Positions 1 to 8,535 of a DNA stretch of 64,000 nucleotides are shown here, piece after piece. The DNA is from Streptomyces capillispiralis. Its GTDB lineage: Bacteria; Actinomycetota; Actinomycetes; Streptomycetales; Streptomycetaceae. The stretch spans positions 4,558,501-4,622,500 of the forward strand of contig NZ_VIWV01000001.1 of NCBI RefSeq assembly GCF_007829875.1. Reading direction: 5' to 3'. Numbering within the stretch: the first letter of the stretch is position 1; each line of letters starts with the position of its first letter. A program made the position numbers and the translations under genes. Below the pieces are notes generated by a model that worked only from the letters and a program-made list of their open reading frames with translations, was not told the origin of the DNA and ran no database searches.

Positions 1-1
1 C

Positions 2-871
2 GTCGCACCGCCCGAGCCCCGCCACCTGGTGGCCCAGCAACTCCTGGCCCTGTGCCTGCAGGAGAACCGGGTCGGCGAAAACCTGTGGCGGGAGTGGTGG
101 GGTGACATTGGTCCCTTCGGCGGTGGTGCCGAGCCCGTCGGCCGCCACCTGGTCGAGCAGGGAAACCTGGACCGGGACGGCGGACTGCTCTTCATCGGAC
201 CCGAGGCCGCACGCCGTTATGGCTACCGGCACTTCATGAACCTGACCGCAGTGTTCACAGCCCCGCCGGAGTTCACCGTCCTCAATGGCCGCACCGAGAT
301 CGGCCGTACGGACCCCGATCTGCTCACCGAGCAGATCGACAACCCCCGGAAACTGTTTCTCGAGGGCCGCAGCTGGCTCGTCACCTACATCGATTGGAAC
401 CGCGAACGCTGCTTCGTGGAACCGGCGGACGGCGGGGGACGGGCCCGATGGAGCGGCTTCGGCGCCGAACGGGTCCGTTCCTTCGCCCTGGCTCGTGCGG
501 CCCGTGACGTTCTCCTGGTGAGGACCCGCCCGTGCACCAAACCCAGCGGGCCACGGTCAAACCCGCCGAGGCGCGCGACGAAAACCTTCACCGTGTTCAA
601 CCGGGAGGGACGGTGGTCACCCGTTCCTCCGACGGAGACATCCGCTGGTGGACCTGGGCGGGGCACCGGGCCAACGCCACGCCGGCGGCCTCACTGCCAG
701 CGGTCGTCGTCCCCGATGTCGACGGACATGCCGTACGCGGCCTGAAGGTCGGTGAGGCCCTGCCGCCCCGGCTCGCCGAGGGGGACGCTCGCCGTGCGCG
801 GGGCGGACGAGGAAGGCGCCGGCAAGGCCCTCGGGGAGCCCGTACGCTTCGTGACGCTCGGCGACATGTAG
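2..871 (+). pseudogene. Lhr-family ATP-dependent helicase, C-terminal remnant, frameshifted
   Basis: Only the C-terminal part of a large Lhr-like DEAD/H helicase (a DNA repair helicase family) lies in the window; the gene enters from the left edge. The frame from base 2 reads family-typical segments (FIGPEAARRYG, FTAPPEFTVLNGRTEIG, WLVTYIDWNRERCFVEP) up to RDVLL near base 517. It then needs a one-base deletion repair near 517-518 to continue as GEDPPVHQTQ and later GGTVVTRSS and WWTWAGHRANAT. A second one-base shift in the GGGG run at 781-784 returns to the first frame (TLAVRGADEEG, ending VTLGDM and TAG at 869-871). Uncorrected, the first frame stops at 745. The two indels compensate, so only about 90 residues are scrambled. 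Family resemblance is clear by eye; whether the frameshifts are real mutations or sequencing errors cannot be told from one sequence. Confidence 0.75.
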
Positions 872-929
872 GGCAGGGCCCGCCTTCACGGCAGCCATCG
901 GAGCGCCGATGCCGCGCAGGGGACAAACC

Positions 930-1342
930 TCAGCAGCGGAATCCGCGGTCCCGGTCCCTGGGCTCGGAGTCCGGATATGCCGTGAACCACTCCTTCAGCA
1001 GATCTTCTTCGATGACGTCCGAAGAAAGGAAGTGTTTTACCTTGTCGTTCGCGGACAATAGCCCACTTGCAAGGAATTCCCAGTCGTTGTCGTAAGGGGA
1101 AACCTGGAAGTGCCCGATAGGCTGCACGCTCATACACGGAGTCATCGAGCGTGTCACCCAGCAGGTGAGAGATCGCGTAACCGAGCGCCACGCTTTCCCC
1201 CAGGCAGTGAGGCTCCGGAATGCCACCGATGAGTAGGTCGTCGGCGAGATCGGCGTAAGCCCGGGCGCAGTGGAGCAAGAACCAGTCCGACTGGGAATCC
1301 ACGGTCCCCCTGAGAGGTTGCGCACCGGCGAAGCCATGACAT
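930..1342 (-). pseudogene. broken lower-GC ORF of unknown family
   Basis: On the minus strand two overlapping frames each hold half of a plausible protein. The upstream part reads SDWFLLHCARAYADLADD, then LLIGGIPEPHCLGESVALGY and ISHLLGDTLDDSVYER. If one extra base at about 1125 is removed, it continues in another frame as QPIGHFQVSPYDNDWEFLAS and then SSDVIEEDLLKEWF, with a stop at 930-932. A further shift in the GGGGG run near 1310 would link it to ATG starts at 1342 or 1337, the former preceded by GGAGG. The composition is visibly less GC-rich than the neighbours and codons such as aag, gtt and tct are used, which suggests foreign origin. I do not recognise the family; the length and acidic, aromatic-rich character recall small immunity-like proteins, but that is a guess. 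Confidence 0.45.
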
Positions 1343-1532
1343 TGCGTCACCTCCGCCCTGTAAAGCCGCGTTCAGGGCGGCGTCGAGCGCGTGAGCCTCA
1401 GAGGGAGTATCGAACGTCGCAACAGCGTCCAGTGTTGGGCCATGAGCTGTCTCATGGACTCAAAAGTACGGTTCCCTTGGCCTTGCGCTGAGTCAGGAAA
1501 AGGCGGTGCGGGAGACCCGATTCTTCCGACAT
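1343..1532 (-). pseudogene. possible second broken small ORF, unknown
   Basis: A minus-strand ATG at 1532 has a good ribosome binding site (GGAGG, 6 bases upstream) and starts MSEESGLPHRLFLTQRKAKG, but it stops after 26 codons. A one-base correction at that stop would continue as ETAHGPTLDAVATFDTPSEA and HALDAALNAALQGGGDAMSW, running into the start region of the next broken frame. This would fit a short two-gene unit in decay. No family recognised. Confidence 0.3.
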
Positions 1533-1824
1533 GGCTGAACCTCCGGATAATGCACAGGCGTCAACAACGGAAGCGGAATCCCGCCACTGGATGACGCCTG
1601 GATGCGAAAGTTTGAGGTGACAGAAATGCCGGTTGTCCGGGTGCGTCCACAGACTCCTTGGCTGAGTAGCAGCCGGTGACCTGGCGACGGAGGAGACCCC
1701 CGTTGCTGCCTGGCGAACAGATTATTACAAGAGATACCGTCAACGTCAGGCGTTTGCGCTATTCAATGTATGAGAGAGCTGGACAGTAGCTGTTCGGCAA
1801 GCGCGGCTCACCCTTTAGTGTGTC
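1533..1824. other. intergenic, lower-GC, no gene recognised
   Basis: About 290 bases between the broken ORFs and the GNAT gene. It contains AT-richer stretches (for example around 1715-1770, with TTGACG and TAATAATC on the minus strand that could be promoter-like) but no convincing coding frame, RNA gene or insertion-sequence end. Confidence 0.5.
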
Positions 1825-2304
1825 TTACCGCAGCGCCTTGGCGTAGCAGCGGCTTTCCTCGTGGAAGCGGTAGTAGCCGAACTTCTCGCACGGCTCGTAG
1901 CCGCTGGAGGAGTAGAGGGCGATGGCCTCCGGCTGCTTCGTGCCGGTCTCCAGGACCATGCGGACGCGGCCGGCGGCGCGGGCGTCCTCCTCCAGGGCGG
2001 CCAGCATGCGGCGGGCCAGGCCGCGGCCGCGCATCTGGTCGATCACGTACATGCGCTTGAGCTCGGCGTCGCCGTCGCGGTTGCCCTCGCCGTTGGCGTC
2101 CTGGACGCGCCAGCCGCCGGAGGCCACGGGGACGCCGGCCTCGTCGTACGCGATCAGGTAGACGCCGTTCGGGGGCCTGAAGTCGGCCGGGTCCATGGGG
2201 GTGGCGTCGCCGCCGTCGCCGTAGCGGACGTGGTACTCGTTCTGGACCTCGGCGTCCAGCTTCAGGGCGTCGGGGTGGTCGTAGGGGACCCGGCGGATAT
2301 CCAT
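1825..2304 (-). CDS. GNAT-family N-acetyltransferase
   Basis: A 159-residue cytoplasmic acetyltransferase of the GNAT fold. The acetyl-CoA pyrophosphate loop is visible as QMRGRGLARRML around residue 90-101, preceded by the beta-4 strand AELKRMYVID and followed by the GYEPCEKFGYYRF strand/helix typical of the C-terminal half. The length is normal for a single GNAT domain. Start taken at the ATG at 2304 (MDIRRVPYDH). It is divergently oriented from exonuclease III, with about 50 bp between starts. The substrate cannot be told from the sequence. Confidence 0.85.
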   Translation of the reverse strand: MDIRRVPYDHPDALKLDAEVQNEYHVRYGDGGDATPMDPADFRPPNGVYLIAYDEAGVPVASGGWRVQDANGEGNRDGDAELKRMYVIDQMRGRGLARRMLAALEEDARAAGRVRMVLETGTKQPEAIALYSSSGYEPCEKFGYYRFHEESRCYAKALR

Positions 2305-2354
2305 GCCGAATACCGTAAAACACGCCCCGACGTGGAGTGTCGTATCGTGCCCTG

Positions 2355-3167
2355 ATGCTCACTGTGACCTCCGTCAACGTCAATGGACTGCGGGCCGCCG
2401 CCAAGAAGGGCTTCGTGGAGTGGCTGGCCGGGACCTCCGCCGATGTGCTGTGTCTGCAGGAGGTGCGGGCGGAGGCGAAGCAGCTGCCGGAGGAGGTGCG
2501 GGAGCCCGGGGGGTGGCACGTCGTGCACGCGCCCGCTGCCGCCAAGGGGCGTGCGGGGGTGTCGCTCTACACCCGGCGTGAGCCGGATCGCGTGCGGGTG
2601 GGGTTCGGGTCGGAGGAGTTCGACGGCAGCGGGCGGTACGTGGAGGCCGATCTGCCCGGGGTGACCGTCGCCTCGCTGTATCTGCCGTCCGGGGAGGTCG
2701 GGACCGAGCGGCAGGAGGAGAAGGTCCGGTTCATGGACCAGTTCCTCGCCCATCTGAAGGGGCTGCGGGAGCGGGCCGCCGCCGAGGGGCGGGAGGTCGT
2801 CGTCTGCGGGGACTGGAACATCGCCCACCAGCAGACCGACCTGCGGAACTGGCGCGGGAACACCAAGAACTCCGGGTTCCTGCCCGAGGAACGGGAGTGG
2901 CTGTCCCGGGTGCTCGACCCGGCGGACGGCGAGTACGTCGACGTCGTGCGGGCGCTGCACCCGGACGTGGAGGGCCCGTACAGCTGGTGGTCGTACCGGG
3001 GGCGGGCCTTCGACAACGACACCGGGTGGCGGATCGACTACCAGATGGCGACGCCGGGGCTCGCGGGCCGCGCGGTGAAGGCGTACGTGGAGCGGGCGGC
3101 CACCCATGCCGAGCGGTGGTCGGACCACGCGCCGGTCACGGTGGTGTACGAGCACGGGGCGGCCTGA
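2355..3167 (+). CDS. xthA: exodeoxyribonuclease III (AP endonuclease family)
   Basis: Exonuclease III/AP endonuclease of the EEP (endonuclease/exonuclease/phosphatase) fold: 3'-5' exonuclease and abasic-site cleavage in base excision repair. Motifs in order: VTSVNVNGLRAA (N-terminal Asn), DVLCLQEVRAE (metal-binding Glu), VCGDWNIAH (Asp/Asn active site), WRIDYQMATP and the terminal SDHAPVTV with the catalytic Asp-His. At 270 residues it is full length. The ATG at 2355 is chosen because the conserved domain begins immediately (MLTVTSVNVNG); the open frame extends a few codons further upstream without homology. It is monocistronic, divergent from the GNAT gene. Confidence 0.93.
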   Translation: MLTVTSVNVNGLRAAAKKGFVEWLAGTSADVLCLQEVRAEAKQLPEEVREPGGWHVVHAPAAAKGRAGVSLYTRREPDRVRVGFGSEEFDGSGRYVEADLPGVTVASLYLPSGEVGTERQEEKVRFMDQFLAHLKGLRERAAAEGREVVVCGDWNIAHQQTDLRNWRGNTKNSGFLPEEREWLSRVLDPADGEYVDVVRALHPDVEGPYSWWSYRGRAFDNDTGWRIDYQMATPGLAGRAVKAYVERAATHAERWSDHAPVTVVYEHGAA

Positions 3168-3236
3168 GGCACCCGCGCCGACGTGCAACCGAACGGCTGT
3201 CCGGGGCGTCCCTGCCGGTGATCGGCAGAGGGCCCC

Positions 3237-4316
3237 ATGGCATCGGACGGGAGCGCGGTGGCGTCCAGCAGACGAGTCGGGATCGGGATCGCCGGCGGGC
3301 TGGCGGTGCTGCTGGCCGCCGGCGGTGCGGTGGCCCTCGCGGGTGACGACGGCCGCCGGGTGTTCCCGCGCGCCTCGTACGATCCGCTGCGCGGCTCGGC
3401 CGCCGCGGAGGAGTGGGTCGCCCACGGGGATCACGCCGCTGTCGTCCGCGTCACCCGGGAAACGGCGGGCGAGCCCGATCCGGAGGAGGACTACATCCCC
3501 CGTCGGGTCACCGCGACCGTCACCCGGGTCGTCTGGTCCAGGCCCGGGGCGCCCCGGCTGCCCGAGGAGATCACCCTGCGGGTGAACGGCTGGTACACCA
3601 CCCTGTGGGGCGGCAGGGAGGAGGCCACCCGTGAGGGAGCACCCCGGCTCGAACCCGGCCACACCTACCTCGTCGGCCTCGTCGGCCTGGGGGAAGGGGT
3701 GGAACTGATCGGTGACGACGCGGCTCTGCCCTACGATGCCGGGACCTTCGGGCGGGGGGAGTTCGAGGGCCGCGGTGTCGGCCCCGACGCGTACCGCAGG
3801 GCCGTCCGGGGGCTGCCCCGGGACGCGGTCGCCAAGTTCGCGGTCAGCGAGACGTACCGGCCGAGGACCCTGCCCGACGTCCGGCGGCTGCTGGAGCACA
3901 CCTCCCCGCGCAACGTCTACCGGCAGGCGGCGCTGAACGGCCTCGGCACGGACGTGAACGTGGACCGACGGCCGGACGAGCACGCGGACGAGGGCGTCGG
4001 TGACCTCCCCGGCCGGATCCGCCGCACGGTCTCCACGCTCGACCCCGGCACCGGCTACTTCCTGTCGGTCGCCTGCTCCGGGCGCGACAAGAAGATCACG
4101 GTCGGGCTCACGGTCAACGGGGAGACCGTCACCCGCCGGCTGCCCTGCGCCCAGGGCGGCACGGGCGGCGAGCTGATGGCCGTCGAACGGCCGCACGGCG
4201 AGGTGACGTACGAGATCTCCTCCACGGGGTCCGGCGTCGGCGCCGTCGCGTGGAACATCTCGCCGGCCCCCGTGCGTCCCGGCCGGGACGGGCCCGGTCC
4301 GGACGGCGCCTTCTAG
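3237..4316 (+). CDS. membrane-anchored or secreted protein of unknown function
   Basis: 359 residues. A short charged N-terminus is followed by one hydrophobic segment (about residues 13-36, VGIGIAGGLAVLLAAGGAVALAG split around Ala/Gly) that could be a signal anchor or uncleaved signal peptide. The remainder is hydrophilic and predicted extracellular: a beta-rich middle (VTATVTRVVWS, EEITLRVNGWY, HTYLVGLVGLG) and a C-terminal beta-type domain with a Cys pair (VACSGRD and LPCAQGG). No catalytic motif recognised. The stop overlaps the stop of the convergent MerR gene by a few bases. I do not recognise the family; similar lone exported proteins are common in Streptomyces. Confidence 0.75.
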   Translation: MASDGSAVASSRRVGIGIAGGLAVLLAAGGAVALAGDDGRRVFPRASYDPLRGSAAAEEWVAHGDHAAVVRVTRETAGEPDPEEDYIPRRVTATVTRVVWSRPGAPRLPEEITLRVNGWYTTLWGGREEATREGAPRLEPGHTYLVGLVGLGEGVELIGDDAALPYDAGTFGRGEFEGRGVGPDAYRRAVRGLPRDAVAKFAVSETYRPRTLPDVRRLLEHTSPRNVYRQAALNGLGTDVNVDRRPDEHADEGVGDLPGRIRRTVSTLDPGTGYFLSVACSGRDKKITVGLTVNGETVTRRLPCAQGGTGGELMAVERPHGEVTYEISSTGSGVGAVAWNISPAPVRPGRDGPGPDGAF

Positions 4317-4978
4317 TCCTGCTTGCGCAGCCGCCGGTCCAGGGCCAGGGACAGTTCCGCGTCGACCACGCTGCGGGCCAGGGGGCGCAGACGGTGCAGG
4401 GCCTCCTCGGGGGCGTGGCGCAGGATCAGGTCGGCGAAGAGATCGGCCAGGGCGTCGGCGTGGGCGCGGGCCTCCCGGCCGGCGCGGAGCACCTCGGCGA
4501 GCGGGATGCCCTCGTGGACCAGGGCGGAGGACACGTCCAGCAGGCGGCGGCTGATGTGGACGATCTCCTGGCCGTCGATGCCGAGGTAGCCGAGGTCCAG
4601 CGCCGCGGCCAGGTTCTCCGGGGTGACCTGGCCGGCGAAGCGGTCGGCGAGTTCCTCGGGGGTGAGGCGGACGGGGACCTCGTCGGTCGGGGTGTCCACG
4701 CCGAGGAGTTCGCCGACGTCGCGGCCGTGGTCGAAGGCCTCGGCGAGTTCGGCTATGCCGTTCAGGGTGTGGCCGCGTTCCAGCAGTGCCGTGATCGTGC
4801 GCAGCCGGGCCAGGTGGTGGTCGTCGTACCAGGCGATGCGGCCCTCGCGCCGGGGCGGCGGGATCAGCTTGCGCTCGCGGTAGAAGCGCAGGGTGCGCAC
4901 CGTGATGCCGGCCAGCCGGGCCAGTTCCTCCATGCGGTACTCGCGCCGCCCGCCGGGTCCCGCGTCGTCCTCTGCCAC
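4313..4978 (-). CDS. MerR-family transcriptional regulator
   Basis: 221 residues with an N-terminal MerR winged helix (residues about 13-80): YRMEELARLAGITVRTLRFY, then RERKLIPPPRREGRIAWYDD with the canonical recognition helix and wing, followed by HHLARLRTITALLERGHTL. The C-terminal half is a helical effector domain without the Cys pattern of metal sensors, so an organic ligand is more likely. It is divergent from the Baeyer-Villiger monooxygenase operon across a 132-bp gap that contains an inverted repeat, so it is the likely regulator of that operon (inference). The end overlaps the convergent upstream gene by 3 bp. Confidence 0.88.
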   Translation of the reverse strand: MAEDDAGPGGRREYRMEELARLAGITVRTLRFYRERKLIPPPRREGRIAWYDDHHLARLRTITALLERGHTLNGIAELAEAFDHGRDVGELLGVDTPTDEVPVRLTPEELADRFAGQVTPENLAAALDLGYLGIDGQEIVHISRRLLDVSSALVHEGIPLAEVLRAGREARAHADALADLFADLILRHAPEEALHRLRPLARSVVDAELSLALDRRLRKQD

Positions 4979-5063
4979 GTCAGCAGCCTAGGGCGTACCG
5001 GCGGTAACTTTCTTCGCATGCCCCCTACCCATCAGTACGGAGCTGCTCTACTCTCCCCATTGC

Positions 5064-5079
5064 GCCAGTGTTCACTGGC
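5064..5079. promoter_or_regulatory. inverted repeat, candidate operator
   Basis: GCCAGTG-TT-CACTGGC: perfect 7-bp arms with a 2-bp spacer in the divergent gap between the MerR gene and the monooxygenase operon, 32 bp before the monooxygenase start. Its position fits an operator, but MerR sites usually lie between -35 and -10 elements with a longer centre, so the binding protein is not certain. Confidence 0.5.
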
Positions 5080-5110
5080 AGGGTTCTGAACGATGCGCGG
5101 AGGCTCTGGG

Positions 5111-6631
5111 ATGGCCGAGCACGAACACGTACGGGTCGCGGTGGTCGGATCGGGGTTCGGTGGACTCGGGGCCGCCGTACGGCTGCGGCGCGAGGGAATC
5201 ACCGACTTCGTCGTCCTGGAGCGGGCGGGTAGCGTCGGCGGCACCTGGCGCGACAACAGCTACCCCGGGTGCGCCTGCGACGTGCCCTCGCACCTGTACT
5301 CGTTCTCCTTCGCGCCCAACCCCGACTGGCCCCGCTCCTTCTCCGGACAGGAGCACATCCGCGCCTACCTCGAACACGTCACCGACGTCTTCGGACTGCG
5401 CCCGCACATCCGCTTCGACTCGGAGGTGAAGCGGATGGTGTGGGACACCGAGCGGCTGCGGTGGGACATCGAGACGAGCAGCGGCAGCCTCAGCGCGGAC
5501 GTGGTCGTGTCCGCGAGCGGACCGCTGTCCGAGCCGAGGCTCCCCGACGTCCCGGGCCTCGACACCTTCCCCGGCAAGGTGTTCCACTCCGCCCGCTGGG
5601 ACCACGACTACGACCTGCGCGGCAAGCGGGTCGCCATGATCGGCACCGGGGCGTCGGCGATCCAGATCGTGCCCGCCATCCAGCCGCAGGTCTCGCGGCT
5701 GACCCTCTTCCAGCGCACGCCCGCCTGGGTGCTGCCCCGCGTCGACCGCCCCATCACCGGCGCCGAGCGCGCGCTGCACCGGGCGCTGCCCTTCACCGCC
5801 AAGCTGCGCCGCGGACTGCTGTGGGGCGTACGGGAGTTGCAGGTCCAGGCGTTCACCAAGCACCCCGGCGAACTCGGCTTCGTCGAGCAGCTCGCCAAGC
5901 GCAACATGGCCCGCGCCGTCAAGGACCCGGCCCTGCGGGCCAAGCTCACCCCGGACTACCGCATCGGGTGCAAGCGGATCCTGCTGTCGAGCACGTACTA
6001 CCCGGCGCTCGCGCGGCCCAATGTGGAGGTCGTCGCGAGCGGGCTGAGCGAGGTGCGCGGGTCGACCGTCGTCGGCGCCGACGGCACCGAGGCCGAGGTC
6101 GACGCGATCGTGTTCGGCACCGGCTTCCACGTCACCGACATGCCCATCGCCGAGCGGGTCGTGGGCGCGGAGGGCAGGACCCTCGCCGAGAGCTGGGCGG
6201 GCGGGATGCAGGCCCTGCGCGGCGCCTCCGCCGCCGGGTTCCCCAACTGGATGACGATCATCGGGCCCAACACCGGCCTCGGGAACTCCTCCATGATCCT
6301 CATGATCGAGTCCCAGCTGAACTACCTGGCCGACTACCTCCGCCAGCTCGACGTCCTGGGCGGCCGGGTCGCCCTCGACGCCCGGCCCAGCGCCGTGCGC
6401 GCCTGGAACCACCGGGTGCAGGAGCGGATGCAGCGCACGGTGTGGAACACCGGCGGCTGCACCAGCTGGTACATGGACGCGAGCGGGCGCAACACCACCA
6501 TCTGGCCGGGGACCACGACCGACTTCCGGCGCGAGACCCGGCGCGTGGACCTCGCCGAGTACGCCGTCCTGCGGGCACCCGCCGACGGAACAGAGGCCGC
6601 CCCTCAGGAGAACGCCGAGGTGACCGCGTGA
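5111..6631 (+). CDS. flavin-containing (Baeyer-Villiger type) monooxygenase
   Basis: 506-residue FAD/NADPH-dependent class B monooxygenase that would convert a ketone to an ester or lactone. Visible: FAD-binding GSGFGG (residues 13-18) with VVLERAG closing the first Rossmann motif, the GTWRDNSYPGCACD segment, the Baeyer-Villiger fingerprint FxGxxxHxxxW as F153-PG-H159-W163, and the NADPH Rossmann motif GTGASAIQ. Start: the ATG at 5111 has GGAGG 7 bases upstream; an in-frame ATG at 5093 lacks one. The stop overlaps the next GTG (GTGA). First gene of a three-gene operon whose other members could supply the ketone (SDR) and cleave the ester (hydrolase). Substrate unknown. Confidence 0.9.
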   Translation: MAEHEHVRVAVVGSGFGGLGAAVRLRREGITDFVVLERAGSVGGTWRDNSYPGCACDVPSHLYSFSFAPNPDWPRSFSGQEHIRAYLEHVTDVFGLRPHIRFDSEVKRMVWDTERLRWDIETSSGSLSADVVVSASGPLSEPRLPDVPGLDTFPGKVFHSARWDHDYDLRGKRVAMIGTGASAIQIVPAIQPQVSRLTLFQRTPAWVLPRVDRPITGAERALHRALPFTAKLRRGLLWGVRELQVQAFTKHPGELGFVEQLAKRNMARAVKDPALRAKLTPDYRIGCKRILLSSTYYPALARPNVEVVASGLSEVRGSTVVGADGTEAEVDAIVFGTGFHVTDMPIAERVVGAEGRTLAESWAGGMQALRGASAAGFPNWMTIIGPNTGLGNSSMILMIESQLNYLADYLRQLDVLGGRVALDARPSAVRAWNHRVQERMQRTVWNTGGCTSWYMDASGRNTTIWPGTTTDFRRETRRVDLAEYAVLRAPADGTEAAPQENAEVTA

Positions 6632-7578
6632 GCCGGCTCACCCACGTCACCTCCGGCCCCTACGCCCCGCCCGTCGCCGCCCGTGAACTGACCGTCCGCT
6701 CCGCCGACGGCACCCGGCTGCACGTCGAGGTGCACGGCCCCGACGGCGCGCCCGCGGTCGTCCTCGCCCACGGCTGGACCTGCTCCACCGCCTTCTGGGC
6801 GGCGCAGATCCGCGAACTGGCCGCCGACCACCGGGTCATCGCCTACGACCAGCGCGGCCACGGACGCACCCCCGCCTCGCCGGACTGCGGCACCGACACG
6901 CTCGCCGACGACCTGGAGGCCGTGCTCACCGCCACCCTCGCCCCCGGCGAACGGGCCGTGATCGCCGGGCACTCCATGGGCGGGATGACGATCATGGCCG
7001 CCTCCGCCCGGCCCGCCTTCCGGGCCCACGCCGCGGCCGTCCTGCTGTGCAGCACGGGCAGTTCACGGCTGGTCACCGAGTCGACGGTGGTGCCGATCCG
7101 GCCGGGACGGGCACGGACCTGGCTGACCGGACGCATCCTCGGCTCCCGCGCGCCGCTCGGCCCCGTCACACCGCTCGCCCGCCGGATCCTCAAGTACGCC
7201 ACGATGGGCCCGGCTTCCGACCCGCACATGGTCGAGGCGTGCGCCCGGATCGTGCACGCCTGCCCGCGCACGGTCCGCCACGCCTGGTCGGCCGTGCTCC
7301 ACACCCTCGACCTCGACCACGGCGTACGGCAGTTGCGGGTGCCCACCGAGATCGTCGTGGGCACCGCCGACCGGCTCACCCCGCCCGTGCACGCCCGGTC
7401 ACTGGCCGCCGCGCTGCCGTCCTGCGCCGGTGTCACCGAGCTGCCGGGGGTCGGCCACATGACACCGGTCGAGGCCCCCGGCCAGGTCACCGCGAAGATC
7501 CGGGCGCTCGTCACCGCACACGTCACCGCCCACGTCACCGCCCCCACCCACGCCGTACCCGCCGAGGAGAGCGCATGA
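6628..7578 (+). CDS. alpha/beta hydrolase
   Basis: 316-residue alpha/beta-hydrolase-fold enzyme. The oxyanion HGWTCST motif is followed by YDQRGHGRTP, the nucleophile elbow GHSMGG with Ser116, an acid Asp248 (GTADRLTP) and the catalytic His277 (GVGHMTP), a complete triad. The start GTG lies in a GTGA overlap with the monooxygenase stop and the end overlaps the SDR start by ATGA, so the three genes are translationally coupled. The tail carries an imperfect VTAHVTAHVTA repeat. In context it probably hydrolyses the ester or lactone made by the monooxygenase (inference). Confidence 0.9.
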   Translation: MSRLTHVTSGPYAPPVAARELTVRSADGTRLHVEVHGPDGAPAVVLAHGWTCSTAFWAAQIRELAADHRVIAYDQRGHGRTPASPDCGTDTLADDLEAVLTATLAPGERAVIAGHSMGGMTIMAASARPAFRAHAAAVLLCSTGSSRLVTESTVVPIRPGRARTWLTGRILGSRAPLGPVTPLARRILKYATMGPASDPHMVEACARIVHACPRTVRHAWSAVLHTLDLDHGVRQLRVPTEIVVGTADRLTPPVHARSLAAALPSCAGVTELPGVGHMTPVEAPGQVTAKIRALVTAHVTAHVTAPTHAVPAEESA

Positions 7579-8459
7579 GCAGGGTCAGTCTCGAAGGCAA
7601 GGTCGCCGTCGTCACCGGAGCGGCGCGCGGCGTCGGGGAGTTGCTGGCCCGCAAGCTCTCCGCGCGCGGGGTGAAGGTGGCGCTCGTCGGCCTGGAACCG
7701 GACGCGCTGAAGGACGTCTCCGCGCGGCTGCACAGCGAGAGCGACCACTGGTACGCCGACGTCACCGACCACGAGGCGATGGCCCGGGTCGCCGGAGAGG
7801 TCAAGGAGCGGTTCGGGCGCGTCGACATCGTCGTCGCCAACGCCGGTGTCGCGGCGGGCGGCCCGTTCGCCGAGTCCGACCCGGAGTCCTGGCGGCGGGT
7901 GATCGAGGTCAACCTGATCGGATCGGCGGTCACCGCGCGGGCGTTCCTGCCGCTGCTCGCCGAGAGCCGCGGCTACCTGCTGCAGATCGCCTCGCTCGCC
8001 GCGATCACCCCGGCGCCGATGATGACGGCGTACTGCGCCTCCAAGTCCGGGGTGGAGGCGTACGCGCACAGCCTGCGGGCCGAGGTCGGGCACCGGGGTG
8101 TGAAGGTCGGCGTCGGCTATCTGTCGTGGACCGACACCGACATGGTGCGCGGCGCCGACCAGGACGACGTGATGCGGGAGTTGCGCCGGCGGCTGCCGTG
8201 GCCGTCCAACAAGACCTACCCCCTCGGGCCCGCCGTGGACCGGCTGGTGGCCGGGATCGAGCGGCGCGCGAGCCATGTGTACGGGCAGTGGTGGCTGCGC
8301 GGGATGCAGGGCGTGCGCGGGTATCTCCCCGCGCTCATCGGGACGGTGGGGCAGCGGGAGGTGCGGCGGTTCGCGGACCGGCTCGGCGGCGTGCGCACGG
8401 GCCTGGTCGGAGCGGGCGGAAACGCCGACGAACAGCACCGCGCCACTGTGCGTGACTGA
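7575..8459 (+). CDS. short-chain dehydrogenase/reductase
   Basis: 294-residue classical SDR. The cofactor motif is T14-GAARGVG, NAG is present in VVANAGVA, and the catalytic tetrad is visible as Ser140, Tyr153 and Lys157 (YCASK) with the NxxG-type Asn in EVNLIG. The C-terminal extension (WLRGMQGVRGYLPALIG) is longer than in minimal SDRs and slightly hydrophobic. Translationally coupled to the hydrolase (ATGA). In this operon it would oxidise a secondary alcohol to the ketone used by the monooxygenase, or reduce a product; the direction is inferred. Confidence 0.9.
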   Translation: MSRVSLEGKVAVVTGAARGVGELLARKLSARGVKVALVGLEPDALKDVSARLHSESDHWYADVTDHEAMARVAGEVKERFGRVDIVVANAGVAAGGPFAESDPESWRRVIEVNLIGSAVTARAFLPLLAESRGYLLQIASLAAITPAPMMTAYCASKSGVEAYAHSLRAEVGHRGVKVGVGYLSWTDTDMVRGADQDDVMRELRRRLPWPSNKTYPLGPAVDRLVAGIERRASHVYGQWWLRGMQGVRGYLPALIGTVGQREVRRFADRLGGVRTGLVGAGGNADEQHRATVRD

Positions 8460-8535
8460 TCGACATGCGCGGGGTGACGGGCCGTGTGAATCTGGTCGGG
8501 CAAGTTCCCCCACCCCACAACGGGAGTGAACCCAC

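Noticed and set aside
886..1824. An insertion sequence in the low-GC patch
   Set aside because: No transposase motif, no terminal inverted repeats and no target duplication could be found by eye.
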